Source: CAISDA01 sp050258555 (GTDB lineage: Bacteria > Bacteroidota > Ignavibacteria > UBA10030 > UBA8401). From it: a stretch of 14,684 nt of DNA. Below are positions 6,864 to 14,463 of this stretch, piece after piece (position 1 is the first letter of the stretch; every line of letters starts with the position of its first letter). The notes below the pieces were generated by a model. It was not told where the DNA came from. It did no database searches and was given only the letters and a program-made list of their open reading frames with translations. Location: positions 1 to 14,684 of the forward strand of contig JBLMZA010000123.1 of NCBI GenBank assembly GCA_050258555.1, given 5' to 3'. Position numbers and translations under genes: made by a program.

Positions 6864-8087
6864 ATGAACACCTCGAACGATACGATGAAAAAAATCAAGG
6901 GCGGCGTCTGCGCCCCTCAGGGATTTCTTGCGGCGGGACTGCATGCCGGCATCAAGAAGCGCAAGAAGGATGTCGCGCTCATTTATTCCGAAACCCCGGC
7001 CGCGGCGGCGGGCGTCTTCACGCAGAGCACGACCGTGGCGGCCTGTGTGACGCTGGACCAGGAGCAGCTCGAGCGCTCGCAGATGATGCGCGCCGTCTTC
7101 ATCAACAGCGGCAACGCCAACGCCTGCACCGGCAGACAGGGCATGCTCGATGCGCGCCAGACGGTGAAGACCGCGGCCATGGCGCTCGACATCGATGAAT
7201 CGGAAGTGCTCGTCTCCTCCACCGGCGTGATCGGGCAGTTTCTTCCCATGGACAATGTGAAGCTCGGCATCTTCGCCTGCGCCAAGGAGCTGAGCCGAAA
7301 GGGCGGCGCCAATGCGGCCGAAGGCATCTGCACGACCGATACGTTCACGAAGGAATGCGCCGTCGAGATCATGATCGACGGCAAGCCGGTGCGCATCGGC
7401 GGCATCGCCAAAGGTTCGGGCATGATCGCGCCGAATATGGCGACGATGCTCGCCTTCATCACGACCGACGCGGCGATCGCGCCCGCGCTCCTGAAAAAGA
7501 CGCTGCGCTCTGTCTGCGATCTCTCGTTCAACCGCATCACCGTCGACGGCGACACGAGCACAAACGACATGGCGGTCGTGCTAGCCAACGGCGCCTCGGG
7601 CACACCGACGCTCAGGGAATCGTCCGCCGACTACAAGAAATTCTACGCGGCATTGAAGCACGTCCTCATCACGCTTTCGAAGCTCATCGTGAAGGACGGC
7701 GAAGGCGCCACGAAGTTCGTCGAAGTGACGGTCAAGGGCGCACCCTCGGCGAAGGATGCCGACATCGCCTGCCGCACCGTCTGCAATTCGTCGCTCGTCA
7801 AGACGGCCATACACGGCGAAGACGCCAACTGGGGGCGCATCCTGGCGGCGGTCGGCCGCTCCGGCATCCGCTTCAATCCCGACAAGACGGAGATCTTCTT
7901 CGGCAAGCTGCGCATTCTCGGGAAGAATTACGACATCTCCTTCTCCGAAGAGAAGGCGAAAAAGATTCTCCAGAAAAAGGAGATCGTCATCACCGTCGAC
8001 CTCCATTCGGGCAGCCATGCGGCGACATTCTGGACGTGCGACCTGTCGCGCGAATACGTCACCATCAACGCAAGCTACAGAAGCTGA
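6864..8087 (+). CDS. argJ: Glutamate N-acetyltransferase / ornithine acetyltransferase
   Basis: The 407-residue product moves the acetyl group from N-acetylornithine to glutamate, which recycles acetyl in arginine synthesis. Many members also make N-acetylglutamate from acetyl-CoA. Family blocks seen: GGVCAPQGFLAAGLHAGIKK (13-32), NSGNANACTG (81-90), SSTGVIGQ (118-125), and AKGSGMIAPNMATMLAFITT (182-201). Self-cleavage into two chains should occur between Ala193 and Thr194, which makes Thr194 the nucleophile. HGEDANWGRILAAVGRSG and the ending YVTINASYRS are also typical. An ATG at 6885 (MKKIKGGV) is an alternative start that would remove seven residues; neither start has a clear Shine-Dalgarno sequence. 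Whether it is mono- or bifunctional cannot be told from the sequence. Confidence 0.95.
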   Translation: MNTSNDTMKKIKGGVCAPQGFLAAGLHAGIKKRKKDVALIYSETPAAAAGVFTQSTTVAACVTLDQEQLERSQMMRAVFINSGNANACTGRQGMLDARQTVKTAAMALDIDESEVLVSSTGVIGQFLPMDNVKLGIFACAKELSRKGGANAAEGICTTDTFTKECAVEIMIDGKPVRIGGIAKGSGMIAPNMATMLAFITTDAAIAPALLKKTLRSVCDLSFNRITVDGDTSTNDMAVVLANGASGTPTLRESSADYKKFYAALKHVLITLSKLIVKDGEGATKFVEVTVKGAPSAKDADIACRTVCNSSLVKTAIHGEDANWGRILAAVGRSGIRFNPDKTEIFFGKLRILGKNYDISFSEEKAKKILQKKEIVITVDLHSGSHAATFWTCDLSREYVTINASYRS

Positions 8088-8105
8088 GCATAAAGGAATC
8101 TGCAC

Positions 8106-8948
8106 ATGATCCAATCGAAGGAGGAAGTGCTCATCGAGGCGCTTCCCTACATCCAGAAATATGAAGGCAAGACGTTCGTCGTGAAGTACGGCGGCGCGGC
8201 GATGACCGAAGAGCACCTGAAGCAGAAGTTCGCGCAGGATGTCACGATCCTGAAAAAGATCGGCATCAACATCGTGATCGTGCACGGCGGCGGCAAAGAG
8301 ATCACCGACACGGCATCGAAGCTCGGCATCGAGACGAAGTTCGTGAACGGCCTGCGCTACACGGACGAACAGATGGTGTCCGTGGTTCAGATGGTGCTCG
8401 CCGGCAAAATCAACAAGGAGATCGTCGCGCTCATCAACCAGAACGACGGGCACGCCGTCGGCCTGAGCGGCGTCGACAATCTGCTGCTGCGCGCCGAAAA
8501 ATACATGGAAGGCGGCTGCGATCTGGGACTGGTGGGCATGATCACCGATGTCAACATTCCCTTCCTGAAGCTCCATCTCGCCAACAAGCTCATGCCCGTC
8601 ATCGCGCCGGTGGGCGTGGATGAAGCCGGCACAATCTACAATGTGAACGCGGACCTTGCGGCGGGCGCCGTCGCCACCGCGCTGAAGGCCGAAAAGCTGT
8701 TCTACATGAGCGATATCGAGGGCGTCGTGGCCGACCAGACGCTCATTTCCACGCTCACCGAGCAGCATGCGCGCGAGCTCGTGACGGAAGGCGCCATCAC
8801 AGGCGGCATGATCCCGAAGGTGAAATCCGCGTTTTCGACGCTCCATTCGGGCGTTTCGAAAGTCCACATCATCGACGGGCGCAAGGCGCATTCGCTCCTG
8901 CTCGAGATTTTCACGGACGAGGGCGTCGGCACGCAATTGGTGCTCTAA
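8106..8948 (+). CDS. argB: N-acetylglutamate kinase
   Basis: The 280-residue product phosphorylates N-acetylglutamate with ATP, usually the control step of the pathway. Motifs: KYGGAAM (27-33), HGGGKEI (60-66), GLRYTD (82-87), GLSGVDN (119-125), NVNADLAAGAVA (179-190), ITGGMIPKV (231-239), and EIFTDEGVGTQL (267-278). An N-terminal helix of about 20 residues (EEVLIEALPYIQKYEGK) precedes the first strand. This extension is a mark of hexameric, arginine-inhibited kinases, so feedback inhibition by arginine is likely (inference). AAAGGA at 8092-8097 lies 8 bases before the ATG. argJ ends 18 bases upstream. The 120-base gap to argF is the widest inside the operon and is filled with hairpins. Confidence 0.96.
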   Translation: MIQSKEEVLIEALPYIQKYEGKTFVVKYGGAAMTEEHLKQKFAQDVTILKKIGINIVIVHGGGKEITDTASKLGIETKFVNGLRYTDEQMVSVVQMVLAGKINKEIVALINQNDGHAVGLSGVDNLLLRAEKYMEGGCDLGLVGMITDVNIPFLKLHLANKLMPVIAPVGVDEAGTIYNVNADLAAGAVATALKAEKLFYMSDIEGVVADQTLISTLTEQHARELVTEGAITGGMIPKVKSAFSTLHSGVSKVHIIDGRKAHSLLLEIFTDEGVGTQLVL

Positions 8949-8955
8949 TATCTTC

Positions 8956-9057
8956 AACCCCTCCGGGGTTAATGATCCACGCGCAAGCGTGGATATATGC
9001 TGGTCGAATAATCATCATCTTTTAATTTTATTGTGGGGCGAAGCGCCGCTTCGCCCC
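8956..9057 (+). repeat. Three consecutive hairpins between argB and argF
   Basis: The gap holds three perfect inverted repeats in a row: AACCCC-TCC-GGGGTT (8956-8970); ATCCACGC with a GCAA tetraloop (8975-8994); and GGGGCGAAGC-GCC-GCTTCGCCCC (9035-9057, 10-bp stem). An AT-rich spacer (8995-9034) lies between the second and third. The third stem ends 11 bases before the argF ATG, where a ribosome-binding site would normally sit. This resembles a mosaic of dispersed palindromic repeats or an mRNA processing element. I cannot count copies elsewhere in the genome. The first two could also act as a partial terminator, but no T-run follows directly. Confidence 0.6.
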
Positions 9058-9068
9058 CTCCATAGCCC

Positions 9069-9986
9069 ATGAAAAAAGATTTTCTCTCGATTGCCGAGCT
9101 GACCAAAGAAGAAGTCCACGAAATCCTCGCACTCACCGACACGCTGAAATCGGATCCGTCGATCAAGCCGCTGGCCGGCAAGACGGTCGCCACGATCTTT
9201 CAGAAGCCGTCGCTGCGCACGCGCGTCTCGTTCGAAGTGGGCGTCGTGCAGCTGGGCGGCTATCCGATCTACCTCGGCAATGAATCGATCGGCATCGGAT
9301 CGCGCGAAAGCGTCGCCGACATCGCCAACATGCTCACGCGCTTCTGCGACGCGATCGTGGCGCGCGTGTTCGAACACGAGATCATCACGGACCTGGCGAA
9401 ATATTCGACCGTGCCGGTGATCAATGCGCTGACCGATCTTTCGCATCCCTGCCAGATCATGTCCGATGCCTACACGCTTCGCCAGCACGGCAAGCTGAAG
9501 GACGGCGTGAAGATCGCCTATATCGGCGACGGCAACAACATCGTGAACTCCTGGCTCGAGCTCGCCTCGCTCCTGCCGATGCATCTTGCGCTCGCCGTGC
9601 CGCTCGGCTACGAGCCCGATGCGTCGATCCTCGAGAAGTCGAAGCAGGCGGGCGTCAGCACCATCGAACTCGTCCACAATCCCGTCGATGCCGCCAGGGA
9701 CGCCGATGTGATCTACTCGGACACGTGGATCAGCATGGGACAGGAAAAGGAAAAGATCAAGCGCATGTACGACTTCTGGGAATTCCAGGTCAACACGGCG
9801 CTCCTGAACTACGCCAAGGACGATGTGATCGTCATGCACTGCCTGCCCGCGCACCGGGGCGAGGAAATCACGGACGAGGTGCTGGACGGACGGCATTCGG
9901 TCGTCTACGACCAGGGCGAAAACCGGCTGCATGTGCAGAAGGCGATTATGACGAAACTCGTGACATCGCAGAGCGGACGCGTATGA
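9069..9986 (+). CDS. argF: Ornithine carbamoyltransferase
   Basis: The 305-residue product joins carbamoyl phosphate and ornithine to give citrulline. The carbamoyl phosphate loop is FQKPSLRTRVSFE (44-56), with SLRTR where the E. coli enzyme has STRTR. LSHPCQ (124-129) and HCLPAHRG (257-264) are canonical, and DTWISMG (218-224) is the ornithine-binding motif. The HCLPAHRG and SMG motifs favour true ornithine as substrate over the acetyl- or succinyl-ornithine used by enzymes of some Bacteroidota and Xanthomonas. No Shine-Dalgarno sequence is visible; a GC-rich hairpin ends 11 bases before the ATG. Its stop overlaps the start of argR (ATGA). Confidence 0.95.
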   Translation: MKKDFLSIAELTKEEVHEILALTDTLKSDPSIKPLAGKTVATIFQKPSLRTRVSFEVGVVQLGGYPIYLGNESIGIGSRESVADIANMLTRFCDAIVARVFEHEIITDLAKYSTVPVINALTDLSHPCQIMSDAYTLRQHGKLKDGVKIAYIGDGNNIVNSWLELASLLPMHLALAVPLGYEPDASILEKSKQAGVSTIELVHNPVDAARDADVIYSDTWISMGQEKEKIKRMYDFWEFQVNTALLNYAKDDVIVMHCLPAHRGEEITDEVLDGRHSVVYDQGENRLHVQKAIMTKLVTSQSGRV

Positions 9987-10432
9987 ACAAGAAACTGCGG
10001 CATCAGGCGATACAGGAGATCATCACCGCGTTCGCGGTCTCAAGCCAGGAGGAACTCGCCGAATATCTGCGCGAGCGCGGCATCGAAGTGACGCAGGCCA
10101 CACTTTCGCGCGACCTTGCCGAACTGAACGTCATGCGCATACGCACAGGCGACCGCCTGCGGTATGCCATGCGGACCGACGAGACCGAACGCTCGATCAA
10201 GTCGCTCGTCTGGAAGGAAATGCTGAGCGCCGAATCGAACGAGACATCGGTCGTCATCCGCACGCTGCCCGGACGGGCATCGGGCGTGGCGATGTTCATC
10301 GACTCGCTCCGCAATCCTGCGGTCCTTGCCACGATCGCAGGCGACGACACGGTGCTGGTGATTCCCGCATCGGTGAAAAAGATACACACGACGATCCGGT
10401 TCATCCGCGAGCTGATGGCCGAAAAGATCTGA
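9983..10432 (+). CDS. argR: Arginine repressor ArgR
   Basis: The 149-residue product has the normal ArgR length. Residues 1-65 form a winged helix with the recognition segment VTQATLSRDLAELNV (36-50), including Ser42-Arg43. The C-terminal part (about 80-149) is the hexamer and arginine-binding domain, with IAGDDTVLVIP (118-128) carrying Asp121 and Asp122, the usual arginine contacts. The start at 9983 overlaps the argF stop (ATGA), which suggests coupled translation. An upstream in-frame ATG at 9725 was rejected because it would add 86 residues of out-of-frame argF sequence. In the family, the arginine-loaded hexamer binds paired ARG boxes. Here such boxes lie ahead of argC, so ArgR probably represses its own operon. 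Confidence 0.95.
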   Translation: MNKKLRHQAIQEIITAFAVSSQEELAEYLRERGIEVTQATLSRDLAELNVMRIRTGDRLRYAMRTDETERSIKSLVWKEMLSAESNETSVVIRTLPGRASGVAMFIDSLRNPAVLATIAGDDTVLVIPASVKKIHTTIRFIRELMAEKI

Positions 10433-10482
10433 ATCGAACAACAGAACGTTTTCTCCATTCCATACTCATAAGGAACACTCCC

Positions 10483-11718
10483 ATGAAAAAAGAAAAAATC
10501 GCCGTTGCCTATTCCGGCGGTCTCGACACGTCGGTGATCGTGAAATGGCTTCAGGAAAAATATAACGCCGATGTCATCACCGTGACCGGAAACCTCGGCC
10601 AGAAAAAAGAACTCGTCGGCGTCGCCGAAAAAGCCTACAAGTCGGGCGCGAAGAAGGTGTTCATCCAGGACCTCACGAAGACGTTCGTGGAAGACTACAT
10701 CTGGCCCTCGCTGAAAGCCGGCGCGCTCTATGAATTCACCTATCCGATGGCCTGCTCCATCGGCCGTCCCCTGCTGGCAAAGACGCTCGTCGAAGTCGCC
10801 AAGCGCGAGAAGTGCACGGCCGTGGCCCACGGCTGCACGGGCAAAGGCAACGATCAGGTCCGCTTCGAAGTCGCCGTGATGGCCCTTGCCCCCGAGCTGA
10901 AGATCATTGCCCCGGTGCGCGAGTGGGAATTCAAGTCGCGCGAAGAGGAAATCGCCTACTGCGAAGCCAACGGCATTCCGGTGGCGGCCACGAAAGCCAG
11001 CCCGTACTCGATCGACGAGAATATCTGGGGCACGGCGATCGAATGCGGCATTCTCGAGGACCCGATGGTCGCTCCTCCCGAAGACGCCTACCAGCGCACC
11101 ACCTCGCCCGAGAACGCGCCCGACAAGCCGACATACGTGACGATCGAATTCAAGCAGGGCATTCCCGTCGCACTGGACGGCAAGAAGATGGCCGGCGTGG
11201 CGTTGATCGAGAAGCTCAACGAGATTGCCGGCGCCAACGGCATCGGCCGCATGGACATGGTCGAAAACCGGCTCGTCGGCATCAAGAGCCGCGAAGTCTA
11301 CGAAGCCCCGGCCGGCGTCACGCTGCACTACGCGCACCGCGAGCTCGAACGCCTCACGCTGGACAAGGAAGTGATGCACTACAAGGCGAAGCTGGCCGAA
11401 GACTACTCCAGCCTGATCTACAACGGCCTGTGGTTCTCGCCGCTCAAGCAGGCGATCGACGCCTTCGTCGAGGAGACGCAGAAGAACGTGACGGGCATCG
11501 TGAAGCTGAAGATGTACAAGGGCAACCTCGAGGTCGCCGGACGCACATCGCCCTATTCGCTCTACGACATGAAGCTCGCCACATACACGGTCGAGGATCA
11601 GTTCGACCACACGGCAGCCGAAGGCTTCATCAAGATCTACGGCCTGCCGCTCAAGACGTACAACCGCGTGAACAAGGACAAGTTCGCGACGGTGAAAAAA
11701 GTGATCAAGAAAAAGTAA
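10483..11718 (+). CDS. argG: Argininosuccinate synthase
   Basis: The 411-residue product condenses citrulline and aspartate with ATP to give argininosuccinate. The ATP pyrophosphatase loop AYSGGLDTS is at 9-17. HGCTGKGNDQVRF (116-128) carries the second nucleotide and aspartate contacts, and SIGRPLLAK (92-100) and SPYSIDENIWG are further family blocks. The length fits the roughly 400-residue bacterial type. AAGGA at 10470-10474 lies 8 bases before the ATG, which starts 50 bases after argR. It is the last gene of the cluster. Argininosuccinate lyase (argH), its usual partner, does not follow; ccdA does, after a terminator-like hairpin. Confidence 0.96.
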   Translation: MKKEKIAVAYSGGLDTSVIVKWLQEKYNADVITVTGNLGQKKELVGVAEKAYKSGAKKVFIQDLTKTFVEDYIWPSLKAGALYEFTYPMACSIGRPLLAKTLVEVAKREKCTAVAHGCTGKGNDQVRFEVAVMALAPELKIIAPVREWEFKSREEEIAYCEANGIPVAATKASPYSIDENIWGTAIECGILEDPMVAPPEDAYQRTTSPENAPDKPTYVTIEFKQGIPVALDGKKMAGVALIEKLNEIAGANGIGRMDMVENRLVGIKSREVYEAPAGVTLHYAHRELERLTLDKEVMHYKAKLAEDYSSLIYNGLWFSPLKQAIDAFVEETQKNVTGIVKLKMYKGNLEVAGRTSPYSLYDMKLATYTVEDQFDHTAAEGFIKIYGLPLKTYNRVNKDKFATVKKVIKKK

Positions 11719-11749
11719 CACGCGCCCTTCCGAAACGACACACACGCAT

Positions 11750-11792
11750 GCCCGCAGCGCCATTTAACCGGCCTGCGGGCGTTGCTGTTTCT
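11750..11792 (+). terminator. Terminator-like hairpin ending the arg operon
   Basis: GCCCGCAG (11750-11757) pairs with CTGCGGGC (11773-11780). Inside it GCC and GGC pair again across an ATTTAACC loop, with one bulged C. A T-rich stretch (GTTGCTGTTTCT) follows. The hairpin lies 31 bases after the argG stop and just before the predicted ccdA promoter. Confidence 0.6.
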
Positions 11793-11795
11793 ATC

Positions 11796-11824
11796 TTGAT
11801 TTTCACACGAAAATGGGCTAACTT
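11796..11824 (+). promoter_or_regulatory. Predicted promoter of ccdA (and possibly korAB)
   Basis: TTGATT (11796-11801) and TAACTT (11819-11824) are 17 bp apart, matching the consensus hexamers at 4/6 and 3/6. The spacer holds an inverted repeat, ATTTTC-ACAC-GAAAAT (11799-11814), which might be an operator. Transcription would start near 11831, about 20 bases before the ccdA ATG. Confidence 0.38.
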
Positions 11825-11831
11825 ATTTTTA

Positions 11832-11852
11832 ATGGAAAGGATCTGTTATTAA
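11832..11852 (+). other. Possible six-codon leader ORF overlapping the ccdA start
   Basis: ATG at 11832 opens a frame encoding MERICY, and its TAA (11850-11852) shares the A of the ccdA ATG (TAATG). The ccdA ribosome-binding candidate AAAGGA (11837-11842) lies inside it. No Shine-Dalgarno sequence precedes this mini-ORF, and the predicted transcription start lies only a base or so before its ATG, so it could be chance or a leaderless peptide. Confidence 0.2.
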
Positions 11853-12586
11853 TGGAAAATATCGGTATCGTCACCGCGTTCATCTTCGGCCTGCTGTCGT
11901 TCGTATCTCCCTGTGTGCTCCCGATCGTTCCGGGTTACATCTCGTTCATCTCCGGCTTTTCGCTCGAGGAGATGAAGGACAGCGCCTCCAATAAATCCGC
12001 GATGCGGAGCATCATTCTGAATTCCGTCTTCTTCATTCTCGGGTTCACGCTCGTCTTCATCATCATGGGCGCGACGGCAACGTCGATCGGCCGCATCCTC
12101 AACGAGCATCTCGATCTCGTGAGCAAGGTCGCCGGCGTGCTGATCGTGATCTTCGGCCTCCATATGGCCGGCGCGTTCAAGCTGAATTTCCTCAACTACG
12201 AGAAACGGTTTCACATGCAGGACAAGAAGTTCGGCATCCTCGGCTCGTTCCTTGTCGGAACGGCATTCGCCTTCGGATGGACGCCGTGCATCGGCCCCGT
12301 GCTTGCGGGCATCCTCGTCGTGGCAAGCCAGCAGGAAACGGTGATGCAGGGCATCCTGCTTCTGGCAAGCTACTCGCTCGGGCTCGGCATTCCGTTCTTC
12401 ATCACGGGCGTGAGCATCAATCTCTTTTTCGGATTCTTCAACAAGGTCAAGAAATATTTTCATGCAATCGAAGTCGCGGGCGGCACCCTGCTTGTGGTGC
12501 TGGGCATCCTCATCTTCACGAACTATCTGACAGTCATCGCCAGCTACATCGCGAGGCTCTTGCCCTTCCTTAATGAAATCGGATAA
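11852..12586 (+). CDS. ccdA: CcdA-type thiol-disulfide transmembrane electron carrier
   Basis: The 244-residue product is a six-helix membrane protein of the DsbD/CcdA family. It carries reducing power from cytoplasmic thioredoxin to thiol proteins outside the inner membrane, for cytochrome c assembly or disulfide repair. The two redox cysteines are visible: Cys21 in SPCVLPIVPGY (19-29) and Cys146 in GWTPCIGPVLAG (142-153). Hydrophobic segments lie near 6-35, 55-75, 88-108, 129-157, 165-195 and 205-235. There are no N- or C-terminal thioredoxin-like domains, so this is the short CcdA form. No thioredoxin-like partner (TlpA or ResA) or cytochrome gene is adjacent, so the substrate is unknown. 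AAAGGA lies about 9 bases before the ATG. korA follows after 39 bases on the same strand. Confidence 0.92.
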   Translation: MENIGIVTAFIFGLLSFVSPCVLPIVPGYISFISGFSLEEMKDSASNKSAMRSIILNSVFFILGFTLVFIIMGATATSIGRILNEHLDLVSKVAGVLIVIFGLHMAGAFKLNFLNYEKRFHMQDKKFGILGSFLVGTAFAFGWTPCIGPVLAGILVVASQQETVMQGILLLASYSLGLGIPFFITGVSINLFFGFFNKVKKYFHAIEVAGGTLLVVLGILIFTNYLTVIASYIARLLPFLNEIG

Positions 12587-12625
12587 GAACGCAATACATT
12601 CACATTACATCTTTAAAGGTTACAT

Positions 12626-14461
12626 ATGCCAGTCGAAACCAAAACGTTGGATGAAGTAACGATACGATTTGCCGGCGACTCCGGCGATGGTATGCAGATC
12701 ACCGGCGGCCAGTTCACAAGCACGTCCGCCATCATGGGCAACGATCTCTCGACGCTTCCCGACTATCCGGCCGAGATCCGCGCGCCCCAGGGCACGCTCG
12801 GCGGCGTCAGCGGATTCCAGATCCATTTCGGAAGCACGGAGATCAACACGCCAGGCGACATGTGCGATGTGCTCGTGGCCATGAACGCCGCGGCGCTGAA
12901 AGTGAACCTGCGCAGCCTCGTCGACGGCGGCGTCATCATCGTCAACACGGATGGTTTCAACGACAAGAACCTTCGCTCGGCCGGCTATGACGAAAGCCCG
13001 CTCTCGAACGGCTCGCTCTCGAAATACCAGGTCTTCCCCGTCGACATCACGAAGCTCACGGAGCTCGCGCTGGCCGACATGAACCTGACGCAGAAGGTGG
13101 TCGACCGCACGAAGAACTTCTTCGCGCTCGGCATGATGTACTGGATGTTCAACCGCCAGATCGACAGCACCGCCGAATGGCTGAAGAAGAAGTTCGCCAC
13201 CAAGCCCGACATCGTCGAAGCCAACATGCGCGTGCTGAAGGCGGGATGGAATTTCGGCGAGACGACGGATATCTTCACCGTGCGCTTCGACGTGAAGCCC
13301 GCGAAGCTGAAGCCCGGCCGCTACCGCAATCTCACGGGCAATTCGGCCGTCGCACTCGGACTCGTGGCCGCGGCGGAAAAAGCGAAGCTCGATCTGTTTC
13401 TGGGAAGCTATCCCATCACGCCGGCCAGCGACATTCTGCATGACCTTTCGGCCTACAAGACATTCGGCGTGAAGACGTTCCAGGCGGAAGACGAAATCGC
13501 CGCCATCACCTCCGCCATCGGCGCATCATTCGGCGGCGCGCTTGCGGCCACGACAACAAGCGGCCCCGGCGTCGCATTGAAGACCGAAGCCATCGGACTT
13601 GCCGTGATGACGGAGCTTCCGCTGGTGATCGTGAACGTCCAGCGCGGCGGCCCCTCGACCGGCCTTCCCACGAAGACCGAACAGGCGGACCTGCTTCAGG
13701 CGCTCTACGGACGCAACGGCGAAGCCCCGGTGCCGGTTGTGGCGGCATCGACGCCGAGCGACTGCTTCGCGATGGCCTTCGAAGCCTCCCGCATCGCGCT
13801 CAAATACATGACGCCCGTCTTCCTGCTCACAGACGGCTATCTCGGCAACGGCTCCGAACCGTGGCTTGTGCCCGCGGAAAACGAGCTTCCCGACATCTCG
13901 CATCCCTTCCGCACGAACGCCGAAGGCTTCCTGCCCTACGAGCGCGATCCCGAGACGCTGGCGCGCGACTGGGCGATTCCCGGCACGCCCGGACTCGAGC
14001 ATCGCATCGGCGGACTCGAGAAGAAGGACAAGGTCGGATCGATCAGCTACGATCCGGAGAACCATGACCTCATGATCCACATACGCGCCGAAAAGGTCGA
14101 GCGCATCGCCAACGACATTCCGCTTGCACAGGTCGACGGTCCCGAATCGGGCGACGTGCTCGTTGTGGGATGGGGCGGCACATACGGCGCCATCCGCACG
14201 GCCGTGGAAAAAAAGCGCGCCGAGGGAAAATCGGTGGCCCATCTGCACATCAAATACATCAATCCGCTGCCGAAAAATATCGGAGAGATCCTGTCGAAGT
14301 ACAAGAAGGTCCTCGTGCCCGAAATCAACCTGGGCCAGCTCATCAAAGTGCTTCGCGAAAAATTCCTTGTCGATGCGGTCGGATACAACCGCGTTGCGGG
14401 TCTGCCGTTCAAGTCGACGGAGATCGAACAAAAAATTGATGAACTGTTAGGAGGTTTATAA
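12626..14461 (+). CDS. korA: 2-oxoacid:ferredoxin oxidoreductase, fused gamma-alpha subunit (probably 2-oxoglutarate)
   Basis: The 611-residue product with KorB converts a 2-oxoacid and CoA to acyl-CoA and CO2, reducing ferredoxin. Residues 11-215 are the gamma domain, opening with VTIRFAGDSGDGMQITGGQF (11-30). Residues about 238-460 are the alpha pyrimidine-binding domain, with GSYPITPASDILH (260-272) and VQRGGPSTGLPTKTEQADL (338-356). Residues 508-611 form the C-terminal domain. The fused order and length match the KorA type of FCB and related bacteria, for which 2-oxoglutarate is the usual substrate; substrate choice is inferred. AAAGG lies 7 bases before the ATG. korB starts 2 bases after its stop. 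It would serve the TCA cycle, in the oxidative or reductive direction. Confidence 0.93.
   Translation: MPVETKTLDEVTIRFAGDSGDGMQITGGQFTSTSAIMGNDLSTLPDYPAEIRAPQGTLGGVSGFQIHFGSTEINTPGDMCDVLVAMNAAALKVNLRSLVDGGVIIVNTDGFNDKNLRSAGYDESPLSNGSLSKYQVFPVDITKLTELALADMNLTQKVVDRTKNFFALGMMYWMFNRQIDSTAEWLKKKFATKPDIVEANMRVLKAGWNFGETTDIFTVRFDVKPAKLKPGRYRNLTGNSAVALGLVAAAEKAKLDLFLGSYPITPASDILHDLSAYKTFGVKTFQAEDEIAAITSAIGASFGGALAATTTSGPGVALKTEAIGLAVMTELPLVIVNVQRGGPSTGLPTKTEQADLLQALYGRNGEAPVPVVAASTPSDCFAMAFEASRIALKYMTPVFLLTDGYLGNGSEPWLVPAENELPDISHPFRTNAEGFLPYERDPETLARDWAIPGTPGLEHRIGGLEKKDKVGSISYDPENHDLMIHIRAEKVERIANDIPLAQVDGPESGDVLVVGWGGTYGAIRTAVEKKRAEGKSVAHLHIKYINPLPKNIGEILSKYKKVLVPEINLGQLIKVLREKFLVDAVGYNRVAGLPFKSTEIEQKIDELLGGL
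14449..14454 (+). promoter_or_regulatory. Strong Shine-Dalgarno sequence of korB inside the korA end
   Basis: AGGAGG lies within the last codons of korA, 9 bases before the korB ATG. It supports coupled expression of the two subunits in equal amounts. Confidence 0.65.
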
Positions 14462-14463
14462 CC

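Noticed and set aside
5765..7198. 477-codon open frame on the plus strand across argC and argJ in another frame
   Set aside because: Its start lies in the ARG-box palindrome and its translation is Arg-rich noise; argC and argJ motifs are in the other frame.
7581..8957. 458-codon open frame on the minus strand opposite argJ and argB
   Set aside because: Low-complexity His/Asp/Arg-rich translation with no motif; both sense genes are canonical.
8956..9057. The hairpin run read as a CRISPR array or a small tRNA-like gene
   Set aside because: The three stems differ in sequence, there is no regular repeat-spacer unit, and no cloverleaf can be drawn.
9725..9982. Upstream extension of argR to an ATG at 9725
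   Set aside because: It would run in a different frame through conserved argF sequence and make ArgR 235 residues, against a family length near 150.
10003..11763. 586-codon open frame on the minus strand opposite argR and argG
   Set aside because: It is the mirror of strongly conserved genes, is rich in Arg, His, Asp and Val without any domain, and arises because GC-rich codon use removes antisense stops.
13526..14431. 301-codon open frame on the minus strand opposite korA
   Set aside because: Antisense shadow; korA is complete and canonical.
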